This document shows, piece by piece, positions 1 through 7,660 of a DNA stretch of 12,413 bases. This stretch comes from JAUNSR01 sp036655755 (GTDB taxonomy: Bacteria > Bacteroidota > Bacteroidia > Bacteroidales > JAUNSR01). A program made the translations under genes and the position numbers. Location of the stretch: positions 1 through 12,413 of the forward strand of contig JAVVPN010000085.1 in NCBI GenBank assembly GCA_036655755.1. The letters run 5' to 3'. Position 1 is the first letter of the stretch. The number at the start of each line of letters is the position of its first letter. The notes under the pieces are model-generated. The model was not told the origin of the DNA. It worked only from the letters and a program-made list of their open reading frames with translations, and ran no database searches.

Positions 1-1296
1 GTATTACGAAGAGAAGTAAAACCGGCCTTAGGGTGTACGGAGCCTATTGCTGTAGCATTGGCTGTGGCCAAAGCTTCTGAGATACTGGAAGCTCAGGGAG
101 AAAAAGCGGCAAAGATAACGGTGGAAGTAAGCGCCAATATCCTTAAAAATGCAATGGGAGTGGGGATTCCCGGGACTGGTATGAATGGCTTGTATATAGC
201 ATCGGCATTAGGTGTGTGTTGTGGTAAATCAGCATATGGATTGGAGGTTTTGCGGGATGTTTCGCTTCAGCATGTAGAAGCTGCACGTGAGATGGTGGGT
301 GCTAATCGAATCGAAATAAAATTGTCGCAAGAGGATGCAAAACTATATATAAAAGCGAGTTGCTGGAGTACGTCTCATACAACGAGCGTTACAATTCGGG
401 ATGCTCACGATCAGATTACGGAGGTGACATTAGATGGAAAATGTATGGAGATACAGACTTCTTCATCTGATTGCTCAAAACAGGCGGAAGATACATTGGA
501 TATTAAATCATTGGGCCTTACCGTAGAGTCAATATTTGAGTTTGCAATGGAGGCTCCTTTAGAAGAAATTACCTTTATTCGTGAATCGGAAGTATTGAAT
601 AAAGCGATTGCGGAAGAGGGTCTGAAACATAATTATGGTTTGCAAATCGGAAAAACCATTCGGAACCGGATGCATGCTTCTGTTTTCGGACACGGTATTT
701 TACCTTATGCCATGTCTTTGACTGCTGCCGCGGCGGATGCCCGTATGGCAGGATGTACCTTACCGGCAATGAGCAATTCAGGAAGTGGAAATCAGGGAAT
801 AACGGTAACGTTACCTGTCGTAGCAGCGGCTAAACAATTAAAGAGCACGGATGAGCAGCTGATTCGGGCATTGATTCTAAGCCATTTGGTTGCTATTCAT
901 ATTAAAACTTATCTGGGTCGCTTGTCGGCATTGTGCGGATGTGTGGTTGCTTCTTCGGGGGCTGCTTGCGGGATTACCTATCTGATGGGAGGAAAATATA
1001 CCGAAGTGACTTATGCGATTAAAAATATGATTGGAAATATAACCGGAATGGTTTGTGACGGAGCAAAAGCCGGTTGTGCAATGAAAGTGGCATCGGGAAC
1101 CTCTTCAGCGATTCAGTCTGCAATTCTGGCTGTAGATAAAATTTGTATTTCGGAAAATGACGGAATAATTGAGTCGGATATTGAAAAAACGATTTATAAT
1201 TTGGGAAAGATAGGATCTGTCGGAATGCAACATACCGATTCGGTTATGTTGAATATCATGGTGAATAAACGGGGAAACATGCCTATCTGTCATTAA
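1..1296 (+). CDS. cyuA: L-cysteine desulfidase / L-serine dehydratase alpha-like protein (CyuA/UPF0597 family), 5'-truncated
   Basis: The reading frame is open from the first base, so the gene begins before the window; the TTG at 58 is not its start. In the partial upstream part, codons 6-15 read VKPALGCTEP, the N-terminal hallmark of the UPF0597/CyuA family. The last third is Cys- and Gly-rich: LCGCVVASSGAACG (about 931-972) and MVCDGAKAGCAMK (about 1048-1086), as in the serine dehydratase alpha-chain fold. Family members bind an oxygen-sensitive [4Fe-4S] cluster and split L-cysteine to pyruvate, ammonia and sulfide in the cytoplasm. Cys12 (window codon numbering) and the Cys codons at 934, 940, 967, 1054 and 1075 are candidate cluster ligands; which ones act is inference. 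About 431 codons are visible, close to a full family member, so probably only a few residues are missing. Acting on serine or another amino acid instead is possible. The stop TAA is followed by a strong hairpin. Confidence 0.88.
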   Translation, partial: VLRREVKPALGCTEPIAVALAVAKASEILEAQGEKAAKITVEVSANILKNAMGVGIPGTGMNGLYIASALGVCCGKSAYGLEVLRDVSLQHVEAAREMVGANRIEIKLSQEDAKLYIKASCWSTSHTTSVTIRDAHDQITEVTLDGKCMEIQTSSSDCSKQAEDTLDIKSLGLTVESIFEFAMEAPLEEITFIRESEVLNKAIAEEGLKHNYGLQIGKTIRNRMHASVFGHGILPYAMSLTAAAADARMAGCTLPAMSNSGSGNQGITVTLPVVAAAKQLKSTDEQLIRALILSHLVAIHIKTYLGRLSALCGCVVASSGAACGITYLMGGKYTEVTYAIKNMIGNITGMVCDGAKAGCAMKVASGTSSAIQSAILAVDKICISENDGIIESDIEKTIYNLGKIGSVGMQHTDSVMLNIMVNKRGNMPICH

Positions 1297-1328
1297 TTGA
1301 ATTCCCTTTTTTGCGGAGAGAAGAAATA

Positions 1329-1370
1329 AAAACGAGGATACCTACACACTGTAGATATCCTCGTTTTTAT
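1329..1370. terminator. Bidirectional rho-independent terminator between convergent genes
   Basis: The left arm AAAACGAGGATA (1329-1340) pairs with TATCCTCGTTTT (1356-1367). After one C/A mismatch, CTACA (1342-1346) pairs with TGTAG (1350-1354) around a CAC loop. T-runs follow on the plus strand and A-runs precede on the left, so it can stop transcription from both the cysteine desulfidase gene (+) and the M6 protease gene (-), which converge here. Confidence 0.9.
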
Positions 1371-1391
1371 TTTTACAATGATATTATCGCT

Positions 1392-3959
1392 TTAATCGGT
1401 AATGATTAGTTTGGTTGTTTGATTGTCGGTTTGGATAATATAGATACCCGCCTGGCATGTAACTGATAATGGCTCATTTGTAGTAAAGCCCTGGTAGATT
1501 GAAATACCATTGATCTGATAAATGTTTACAAATGTGCCTTCTGCGGCGGTGATGATTACTTCGTTTCCGACCGTTTGGATGCGGGCAGTCGTTTTGGTAT
1601 TGGTAATACCGCTTCCAATATTCGTTTTTACATGGATTAGGTCAGACCACTCGGAAGTAGTTGCATCTTTCGTAGCAAGAACCTGATATGCATAAGTCGT
1701 AGCCGGTTTTAATCCGTCGATTGCGTAAGATGTCGTAGTCAGGTTTTCTATTAAAAGAGGAAGCTCTGTGGCGCGTGCCATTGTCTTCGGTTCTTTAGCA
1801 GACATGTCTCCTGTATAAATGACAACATCATCCAGATAATTTATACCGGAAAGCAGAATTTTGATACACCCTTTTTGGGGTACGTTTTCAAATACAATGC
1901 ATTCGCGGATTGACTCTGTAGAAATGTTTTTGGTTACTTTTTCAACAAGAGTGCTACCTGTAGCATCTGAAAATAGAGATATTAATGCTCCGTTTTGTAT
2001 CGCCGCTTTGCCTTTTAATGTGTAATATAGGGTAATAATACCATTTGCAGCAGTAAAGTCAAGTTCCGGTGACATTAAATATCCGGAAGGGACTTTATTA
2101 CTGCCTAGCTTACATATTTCACCGGCCTGATAAAGTTTGGATCCTTGCCATCCGGCTTTTGTCATGTATTTGTCTAAAGAGGAACTTATGTCACTTGCGT
2201 CCGGACTTGCTTCAGATCCTTTTGTAAATTTGGAGAAGTCTTCAGAAATAATAACTTCACCCCCTTTTACTTCAGAAATGCGCAATGTGTAAGAACTAGC
2301 CCCTTCTACGTCAGTCCAATTTGCGGTAAATCCAGTTTCCGAAACATCAGTTGCCCCTAAAATATCAGGAGATTTAAGATATTCCTCCATGAAATTGAAT
2401 GTTACAATTTTATTTTCATGTGTAATATTTGTTATGGGTTTACCAAGTTTACCGCCTGTATAAAGCTGTGCCGCGGGAACGCTGGTATCGGTAAAAGCAG
2501 TATTGGCAGAAGTACCCGGATACGGATCGCCTAATAATGATTCTACATAAGCCGTATAATTGCCGTTATATACCATTAAGTTATTATCAGCAGGAACAAG
2601 GGATACACGTTGATGTCCCAATGTATTATTAACAATATTATTATTCCATGCACTTTTCAGATAATCTACATGTGTAATCAATAAACCACTAGCCGGCAAA
2701 TATTGATCCCACCCAGCACGTTGACGGTTTTCTAATACAAAATACTCATTGCTGTTTTGATCTGAATAGATTACGTACGCTTCATTGGAGCTGTGAAGCT
2801 CTTCTAATTCTACTTTTTGAGGGGTTTTAAGTTCAGTAAGAGATAACCAGCCTACAGATGATTTCTCGAATGCAGAATAACCTGCCGGAGTTTTACTGTT
2901 ATTATTATAACTTCCGGAGTCCATAATATCCCATTCGCCCATACCGAATATTCTACCCGAGTTATAGGTGTCGTAAAGATCGGGTAAACCAAGACAATGG
3001 CTGAATTCATGGCAGAATGTGCCAATACCATCCAGATTGCTACCTGTATTGCCCATTAATTCAGAAGAACAAGCATATTTACGGACGCTTTTCCCATTGA
3101 GTGTAAGAGATAATGATTCGCCTGCAATATCCCACGCGTGTGGCCATATTGTATTTGCACCTCCTTGCTGAGCTTCTCCATACCCTGCATAAACCACATA
3201 AACTAAATCAACATTGCCATCATTGTCTAAATCATATTTAGAAAAGTCCACATCAAAGGTCGAAGCAGCCAGTTGGCAAGCATCTCTTACCATCGTAGCC
3301 GGGCGGACATCATTGCCATATCTGTCATTGGCGCCATAATATGCCATCGTATTGGTTAATGTAATAGGTCCGTATACATCAAATTTAGGTGTAAAATTTC
3401 CGTTAGACTGACTGATGAAATAATCACGGACACTACCGGTTGCACCATTTGCAGTATAATTGTCTTGATTTGTATGATTTTTAAATGCTTCAAGCGGAGA
3501 GTTTACGGAAAACTTCTTATCACTGAATTGAACTAGCAATACCAGCCCATGGACTTCTCCGGAAGAAGGGAAGGCGGAGGATTTGTTCGCAGTGGTTTGT
3601 CTTGATTTTATTCTGTTTGTACGAAGCTGATTCATAGATTGTAATACATCTTCATTCTTGATTTGCTGAAGATATTGTTTTTCAGATTCAGTACGATCAG
3701 ATGGGTTGTGAGCAATCGTGCCGGTAGAAGTCATGATTCCGCCTTGCAAAATTGCATATTTGTAAAATCCATCCGAATCTTGTATAATGATTTTGCCATC
3801 GAGTGTCTCATAATAATGAAGATGTTCATCTCCGGCTAATTGTACAGAAACAGATGTTCCATCGGGTTGTTGAATCAATTGATAGCCACGCTTGGCGGGA
3901 ATACCAAACAATGTTAGTTGGGTTAATAGAAACCCAATTAAAAGTAGATGTCTATTCAT
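1392..3959 (-). CDS. Secreted M6-family zinc metalloprotease with split fibronectin-III domain and C-terminal sorting-like tail
   Basis: This is an 855-residue secreted peptidase. Residues 1-22 form a signal peptide (hydrophobic LLLIGFLLTQLTLFG). The catalytic domain carries the zincin motif HEFSHCLGLPD (H317, E318, H321, G324, D327) and a following Met-turn-like GEWDIMDSGSY (M346). It also has a calcium-loop-like DLDNDGNVD (243-251). This matches M6 peptidases (immune inhibitor A type). A fibronectin-III-like domain begins near 530 (SPDILGATDVSETGFTANW) and resumes near 735-780. An unrelated beta-rich segment (about 569-722) appears inserted between its strands, a layout seen in Bacteroidales surface proteins. 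Residues 783-855 resemble a type IX secretion C-terminal sorting domain (VNIYQINGISIYQG, then AGIYII and TKLIITD). It therefore probably crosses the outer membrane and is released or anchored at the surface. Substrates are unknown. It is monocistronic, with the shared terminator downstream. Confidence 0.9.
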   Translation of the reverse strand: MNRHLLLIGFLLTQLTLFGIPAKRGYQLIQQPDGTSVSVQLAGDEHLHYYETLDGKIIIQDSDGFYKYAILQGGIMTSTGTIAHNPSDRTESEKQYLQQIKNEDVLQSMNQLRTNRIKSRQTTANKSSAFPSSGEVHGLVLLVQFSDKKFSVNSPLEAFKNHTNQDNYTANGATGSVRDYFISQSNGNFTPKFDVYGPITLTNTMAYYGANDRYGNDVRPATMVRDACQLAASTFDVDFSKYDLDNDGNVDLVYVVYAGYGEAQQGGANTIWPHAWDIAGESLSLTLNGKSVRKYACSSELMGNTGSNLDGIGTFCHEFSHCLGLPDLYDTYNSGRIFGMGEWDIMDSGSYNNNSKTPAGYSAFEKSSVGWLSLTELKTPQKVELEELHSSNEAYVIYSDQNSNEYFVLENRQRAGWDQYLPASGLLITHVDYLKSAWNNNIVNNTLGHQRVSLVPADNNLMVYNGNYTAYVESLLGDPYPGTSANTAFTDTSVPAAQLYTGGKLGKPITNITHENKIVTFNFMEEYLKSPDILGATDVSETGFTANWTDVEGASSYTLRISEVKGGEVIISEDFSKFTKGSEASPDASDISSSLDKYMTKAGWQGSKLYQAGEICKLGSNKVPSGYLMSPELDFTAANGIITLYYTLKGKAAIQNGALISLFSDATGSTLVEKVTKNISTESIRECIVFENVPQKGCIKILLSGINYLDDVVIYTGDMSAKEPKTMARATELPLLIENLTTTSYAIDGLKPATTYAYQVLATKDATTSEWSDLIHVKTNIGSGITNTKTTARIQTVGNEVIITAAEGTFVNIYQINGISIYQGFTTNEPLSVTCQAGIYIIQTDNQTTKLIITD

Positions 3960-4024
3960 AGATTTATAAATTAAAAAATAGTTATTTATATTTTATTTTG
4001 TAAGATAAATAGTGTGTTAATTAT

Positions 4025-4032
4025 CAAATTAA
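4025..4032 (-). promoter_or_regulatory. Possible -7 box for the M6 protease gene
   Basis: On the minus strand this reads TTAATTTG, one mismatch from the Bacteroidota -7 consensus TAnnTTTG. It lies about 66 bp upstream of the protease ATG. No good -33 TTTG is seen at the usual distance, so this is only the best candidate in the AT-rich divergent spacer. Confidence 0.25.
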
Positions 4033-4123
4033 GATATAATTATCTATATATAATATGAAATTGATACAAAAAAACTTCATTATCGGTTAAAAATAAGAAT
4101 TAAGGCTTTGAAGTGTAAATAAA

Positions 4124-4156
4124 TATGGGCAAAATAATTAAAAGGACTTATCTTTG
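4124..4156 (+). promoter_or_regulatory. Bacteroidota-type promoter for the permease operon
   Basis: TATCTTTG at 4149-4156 matches the -7 consensus TAnnTTTG exactly. TATG (4124-4127), one mismatch from TTTG, sits 21 bp upstream. Transcription would start near 4163 and leave a leader of about 25 nt before the ATG at 4188. A protein start at 4125 would lie upstream of the transcript, so this promoter decides the start codon. Confidence 0.65.
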
Positions 4157-4187
4157 TTTGGTATTTTTATCTAATATTAGGGAAAAC

Positions 4188-5435
4188 ATGACAGCTTTAG
4201 GTGCTTTAATTGGCTTATTTATCGCTATATTATTGATTATTAAAAAGATCTCGCCAGCTTATAGTTTGGTCTTGGGTGCATTGGTCGGTGGTATAGCAGG
4301 TGGTTTATCTTTACCGGATACTGTAAATGTAATGATTGACGGAGTGAGGGATGTTACACCGGCTATTCTGCGAATATTAACAGCCGGCGTTTTATCCGGA
4401 GTGTTGATTAAGACAGGGGCCGCATTGGCTATTTCCGATACGATTATTCGGAAACTGGGCGAAAAACATGTATTTCTGGCATTAGCTCTTGCTACATTAT
4501 TATTATGTGCTATCGGTGTATTTATTGATGTTGCGGTTATAACTGTGGCTCCGGTAGCATTGTCGGTAGGGAACAGGTTGAATATCTCTAAGTCGAAATT
4601 ATTATTGATGATGATTGGAGGAGGGAAGTGCGGTAATATCATTTCACCTAATCCGAATACAATTATAGCGGCCGAGAACTTTAATGCACCTTTGTCAGAG
4701 GTGATGTTCGTTAATTTGTTGCCGGCATTAATTGGTTTTATTTTTACGGTTTTTATGATTGGTCGATGGATTCCCAATAACAAAGGAGCTATTCCTGAAA
4801 AAATGACAATCAATGATAAGGAGGGGTTGCCCACTTTTGGAGCCAGTATAGTTGCCCCGGTTGTAACTATTTTATTATTGGCTTGTCGGCCATTATTTGG
4901 GTTCGTTGTCGATCCTTTGGTTGCTTTGCCAATCGGAGGTATGGCCGGAATAGTAGCGACCCGACAATGGAAAAGCTTTCTTCCTGGACTTGAATATGGC
5001 TTGCAGAAGATGTCGGTGGTAGCCATTTTATTGGTAGGAACGGGGACAATTGCCGGAATTATTAAAAACTCTACTATTAAGGATTATATTTTAGAGGGTT
5101 TGAGCCATTTGCCATTGGGGGATGCTTTGATTGCACCCGTTTCGGGTGCATTAATGTCTGCTGCCACGGCTTCAACTACGGCCGGTGCAACTATTGCATC
5201 CGCTTCTTTTTCGGGTACGATCCTTGCAGCCGGAATTTCTGCTGTTTGGGGAGCGGCCATGATTAATGCCGGTGCTACCGTTCTTGATCATTTGCCACAC
5301 GGATCATTTTTTCATGCAACGGCGGGAGCAACCGATCTCGATTTGAAAGAGGGGTTGAAGCTAATTCCATATGAAACCCTGATTGGACTGGTGCTTACTA
5401 TTAGCTCTCTGGGGCTTTATCTGATGGTTTATTAA
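4188..5435 (+). CDS. GntP-family permease (gluconate/organic-acid:H+ symporter type)
   Basis: This is a 415-residue inner-membrane transporter of about 12 hydrophobic segments, beginning MTALGALIGLFIAILLI. Family motifs are clear: SPNPNTIIAAENF (from residue 153) in the middle and DHLPHGSFFHAT (from residue 367) near the C-terminus, both typical of the GntP family. GntP proteins import sugar acids such as gluconate, or glycerate and D-serine in some members, with protons; the substrate here cannot be assigned. The ATG at 4188 is chosen over the in-frame ATG at 4125 because a good -7 box overlaps the intervening codons, the extra 21 residues include charged residues not expected in this family, and 415 residues fits the fold. 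No sugar-acid kinase or dehydratase lies next to it. It is 14 bp upstream of an EamA exporter and likely co-transcribed with it. Confidence 0.88.
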   Translation: MTALGALIGLFIAILLIIKKISPAYSLVLGALVGGIAGGLSLPDTVNVMIDGVRDVTPAILRILTAGVLSGVLIKTGAALAISDTIIRKLGEKHVFLALALATLLLCAIGVFIDVAVITVAPVALSVGNRLNISKSKLLLMMIGGGKCGNIISPNPNTIIAAENFNAPLSEVMFVNLLPALIGFIFTVFMIGRWIPNNKGAIPEKMTINDKEGLPTFGASIVAPVVTILLLACRPLFGFVVDPLVALPIGGMAGIVATRQWKSFLPGLEYGLQKMSVVAILLVGTGTIAGIIKNSTIKDYILEGLSHLPLGDALIAPVSGALMSAATASTTAGATIASASFSGTILAAGISAVWGAAMINAGATVLDHLPHGSFFHATAGATDLDLKEGLKLIPYETLIGLVLTISSLGLYLMVY

Positions 5436-5449
5436 TTTGTTTTTTATAT

Positions 5450-6376
5450 ATGTTTTTTTCTTTACCCACTTTTAATGTGAAAGGCATTGCTTATGCTATA
5501 CTTTCTTCAGCGACTTTTGGATTGATTCCTTTGTTAGCTCTGCCTGTGGTAGCTGCAGGAATGGATAAACCATCTATTTTATTTTATCGTTTCTGTATTT
5601 CTGCTTTTTTGATGGGAATCATTGTGTGGATGAAAGGTGCTAATTTCCGTATTTCTTTATCTCAGTTAGTTTCTCTTCTATCGTTAGGCTTTTTCTATGC
5701 TGCAACCTCTTTGCTATTAATGGATGCCTATACATTAATTCCGAGTGGTGCCGCTACCACTATTCATTTTCTCTATCCGGTAATGGTATCGGCTATTATG
5801 ATCTTCTTTTTTAAAGAACAGAAGTCGGCAGCTTTGTTATTTGCCGCCTTATTGTCATTGGGTGGGGTGGCGACCTTAAGTTGGAGCCCGGAGCATGCTT
5901 TTAATGTGCGGGGAGTGATTGCGTCTGTTGCGTCTGTTTTGACATATGCTTTGTATATTGTAGGGGTTCAGAAGAGTAAGATTCGCTATATGAATGAATA
6001 TACGTTGACATTTTACGTGTTGCTCTCTTCTTCTGTATTTTTCTTATTCAATGTTGTGTTTACAACCGGATTTCAACCTATTCCTGATTTATCAAGTGGA
6101 ATTTCTATTTTTTTATTAGCTCTTTTGCCAACCGTGATATCGGATCTGAGTCTGGTTCTCGCAATTAAATATATTGGCTCTACCACGACATCGGTATTAG
6201 GGTCAATGGAGCCGTTAACAGCAGTGGCTATTGGCGTATTGGTATTTAATGAACCTTTTGGCATACGTGTGATGGCAGGAGTGTTTTTTATTCTGACCGC
6301 TGTTGTTCTGATTATTCTTACTCAAAAAGGAACATCGGTGCAAGTTGAAGCGCAAAATCCGAATACTGCTAGGTGA
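5450..6376 (+). CDS. EamA/DMT-superfamily transporter
   Basis: This is a 308-residue polytopic inner-membrane protein with about 10 hydrophobic segments in two repeated halves (roughly residues 10-145 and 152-292), the two-EamA-domain layout of the drug/metabolite transporter superfamily. The first half ends with GAATTIHFLYPVMVSAI and FFFKEQ. The second contains the family's matching block SVLGSMEPLTAVAIGVLVFNEPFG, with E254-P255 and E268-P269. Relatives export amino acids, metabolites or drugs; the substrate here is not inferable. The ATG follows the GntP permease stop by 14 bp, so the two are probably one transcript. Pairing an importer with an exporter may reflect shared metabolism, but that is inference. 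The hydrophilic tail (VQVEAQNPNTAR) is short. Confidence 0.88.
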   Translation: MFFSLPTFNVKGIAYAILSSATFGLIPLLALPVVAAGMDKPSILFYRFCISAFLMGIIVWMKGANFRISLSQLVSLLSLGFFYAATSLLLMDAYTLIPSGAATTIHFLYPVMVSAIMIFFFKEQKSAALLFAALLSLGGVATLSWSPEHAFNVRGVIASVASVLTYALYIVGVQKSKIRYMNEYTLTFYVLLSSSVFFLFNVVFTTGFQPIPDLSSGISIFLLALLPTVISDLSLVLAIKYIGSTTTSVLGSMEPLTAVAIGVLVFNEPFGIRVMAGVFFILTAVVLIILTQKGTSVQVEAQNPNTAR

Positions 6377-6395
6377 ATCAAAGTGCGACTCTACT

Positions 6396-6415
6396 AGATT
6401 ATATAATCTTTCGTT
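6396..6415 (+). terminator. Weak hairpin after the EamA gene
   Basis: AGATT-ATAT-AATCT (6396-6409) is a small AT-rich hairpin followed by a T-rich stretch, 20 bp after the transporter stop. The stem is short, so termination here is possible but not secure. Confidence 0.3.
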
Positions 6416-6483
6416 TTATATTCAATAACCGACATAATTACGGCCTTTGAGATAAAAAAATCATTTTAAAAATTAAGAATAAC

Positions 6484-6513
6484 TTTAAAAATGAATAAAA
6501 GCGTTTATCTTTG
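6484..6513 (+). promoter_or_regulatory. Promoter-like element inside the large non-coding gap
   Basis: TATCTTTG at 6506-6513 is a perfect match to TAnnTTTG, with TTTA (6484-6487) 18 bp upstream as a weak -33. No convincing ORF starts just downstream, so it may drive a non-coding RNA or a long leader ending at the hairpin near 6890. Confidence 0.5.
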
Positions 6514-6519
6514 TTTCGG

Positions 6520-6900
6520 CTATTTAATTAATATTTATAAGTGATGTAGATCTGCGATAGGTTGTGGATCGTGGATCAAGTTTTTTTGAAGAAGGTTGGG
6601 AGTTTGTGGCTTGAAAAATGAATTAAAGAGCGATTTTTTATTTTATGCTAAAATCTTGAAGAAAGTGCTTTTTTGAGTGCAATATTAATTGGGTTAATTG
6701 GAGAATATTCATTTTACTTTATTGAACAAGGATATTTAGTATCTATAAAGTCTCTCGGTTTTATTACAAATCTGAGAACAAAAACTGTTGCTTTCATAAA
6801 AACCTTTTTTATCCTTTAAAGATATTCAATTATTTATGTTATTCAGGATGTATATTCCTGATAGGTTATTTTATGAACACCCCTTGGTTGGTGTTTTTTT
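6520..6900 (+). ncRNA. Candidate non-coding RNA of about 380 nt (promoter-to-terminator interval)
   Basis: The gap 6377-7072 holds no supportable protein gene. This part is bounded by a good -7 box (6506-6513) and a terminator-like hairpin (6876-6900), with another hairpin, TCAGGA/TCCTGA (6843-6848 with 6856-6861), just before the terminator. I do not see signatures of RNase P RNA or tmRNA. Short reading frames exist (one from 6836) but are weak. A decayed gene or an untranslated leader are alternatives. No known RNA family is assigned. Confidence 0.3.
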
Positions 6901-6905
6901 ATTTT
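6876..6905 (+). terminator. Rho-independent terminator-like hairpin
   Basis: AACACC (6876-6881) pairs with GGTGTT (6890-6895) around an 8-nt loop, followed by a run of seven Ts and further T-rich sequence. It faces the plus strand and separates the upstream interval from the promoter of the envelope operon. Confidence 0.6.
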
Positions 6906-6992
6906 TATCGGCTATTACTGCCGGAAACGGACTGGATAAATATTTTGACTGTGACAGATTTGGTTTGTATCATTAAATTTTTGATATAAATA

Positions 6993-7022
6993 TTTAAATA
7001 AATGTCAAATATATTAACTTTG
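6993..7022 (+). promoter_or_regulatory. Promoter of the three-gene envelope operon
   Basis: TAACTTTG at 7015-7022 fits TAnnTTTG, with TTTA (6993-6996) 18 bp upstream. The transcript would begin near 7029, giving a 5' leader of about 44 nt before the ATG at 7073. The in-frame GTG at 7025 would lie before the transcript start. Confidence 0.65.
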
Positions 7023-7072
7023 CGGTGTTTTTAAAACTTAATATAGTATTCTTATTTATTAAAACTCTAATT

Positions 7073-7627
7073 ATGGATATGATTTCTTGTAAAAATATGT
7101 TTATTTTCACAGCTATACTTTGTTGTAGTTATGGAGGTAACAAAATCAAGGCTCAGAAATTTTCGCTAAAAACCAACACTTTAACATGGGCAACTCTATC
7201 GCCAAATGTTGGCGCAGAAATCATATTAAGTTCACATATTTCTGTTAATGGGCATTTAACACTTCATCCATTTAACTTTAAAGGCAATCCCTTTCGCTTT
7301 TTTATAGCTCAGCCAGAGTTGCGTTATTGGCCCGGACGTCCATGTTCGCGCCATTTTTTCGGAGTGACGGGCTTTTATATGGATAATGATTTTGTATGGA
7401 AAGATATGCAATATAGAGGAGATGGATTGGCCGGAGGTTTTAGTTATGGCTATAACTGGATCTTATCAAGTCATTGGAATCTGGAAGCTTCAATAGGCTT
7501 AGGAGTAATGTATACACGCCAGTTTAAATATGAAACAGGCACGCAACGCCCTGAAAGTATTAACTATACCAAATGGATACCGGTGCCGATGAAATGCGGT
7601 CTTTCTTTCGTTTACATATTTAAATAA
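7073..7627 (+). CDS. DUF3575-family exported protein
   Basis: This is a 184-residue protein with an N-terminal signal peptide and predicted cleavage at KA27|Q28. The mature part begins FSLKTNTLTWATLSPNVGAE, the typical opening of DUF3575 proteins. It continues with alternating beta-strand-like stretches (FRFFIAQPELRYWPG, HFFGVTGFYMDNDF, GGFSYGYNWILSSHWNLEAS) and ends in LSFVYIFK. These fit a small outer-membrane barrel or lipocalin-like beta structure; the family has no established biochemical function. In Bacteroidales such genes often sit near OmpA-like proteins and fimbrial genes. Here the next genes are an OmpA-like protein and a multi-barrel protein, and no fimbrillin is present. The ATG at 7073 is preferred to the GTG at 7025, which overlaps the promoter; a second Met at residue 3 and one at residue 9 are alternatives. 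The next ORF starts 33 bp later, consistent with an operon. Confidence 0.85.
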   Translation: MDMISCKNMFIFTAILCCSYGGNKIKAQKFSLKTNTLTWATLSPNVGAEIILSSHISVNGHLTLHPFNFKGNPFRFFIAQPELRYWPGRPCSRHFFGVTGFYMDNDFVWKDMQYRGDGLAGGFSYGYNWILSSHWNLEASIGLGVMYTRQFKYETGTQRPESINYTKWIPVPMKCGLSFVYIFK

Positions 7628-7660
7628 ATGGCTATTCATAAATAAATTAAGATTATAATA

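Noticed and set aside
58..60. TTG at 58 as the start of the cysteine desulfidase gene
   Set aside because: The frame is open to base 1 and the family hallmark GCTEP lies upstream of 58, so the true start is before the window.
4259..5026. A 255-codon minus-strand open frame opposite the GntP permease
   Set aside because: It lies wholly antisense to a clear transporter gene, and its Pro/Asn/Ile/Thr-rich composition is what the reverse complement of a hydrophobic membrane protein gives. No recognisable domain.
6652..6819. Open stretch in the large gap ending at TAA near 6819
   Set aside because: It has no ATG, an AT-driven Ile/Leu/Phe composition and no recognisable motif; likely chance in AT-rich DNA.
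7115..7130. Possible lipoprotein box (ILCC) in the DUF3575 protein
   Set aside because: The residue before the Cys is Leu or Cys rather than Gly/Ala/Ser, and a good signal peptidase I site (KA|Q) follows, matching the neighbours.
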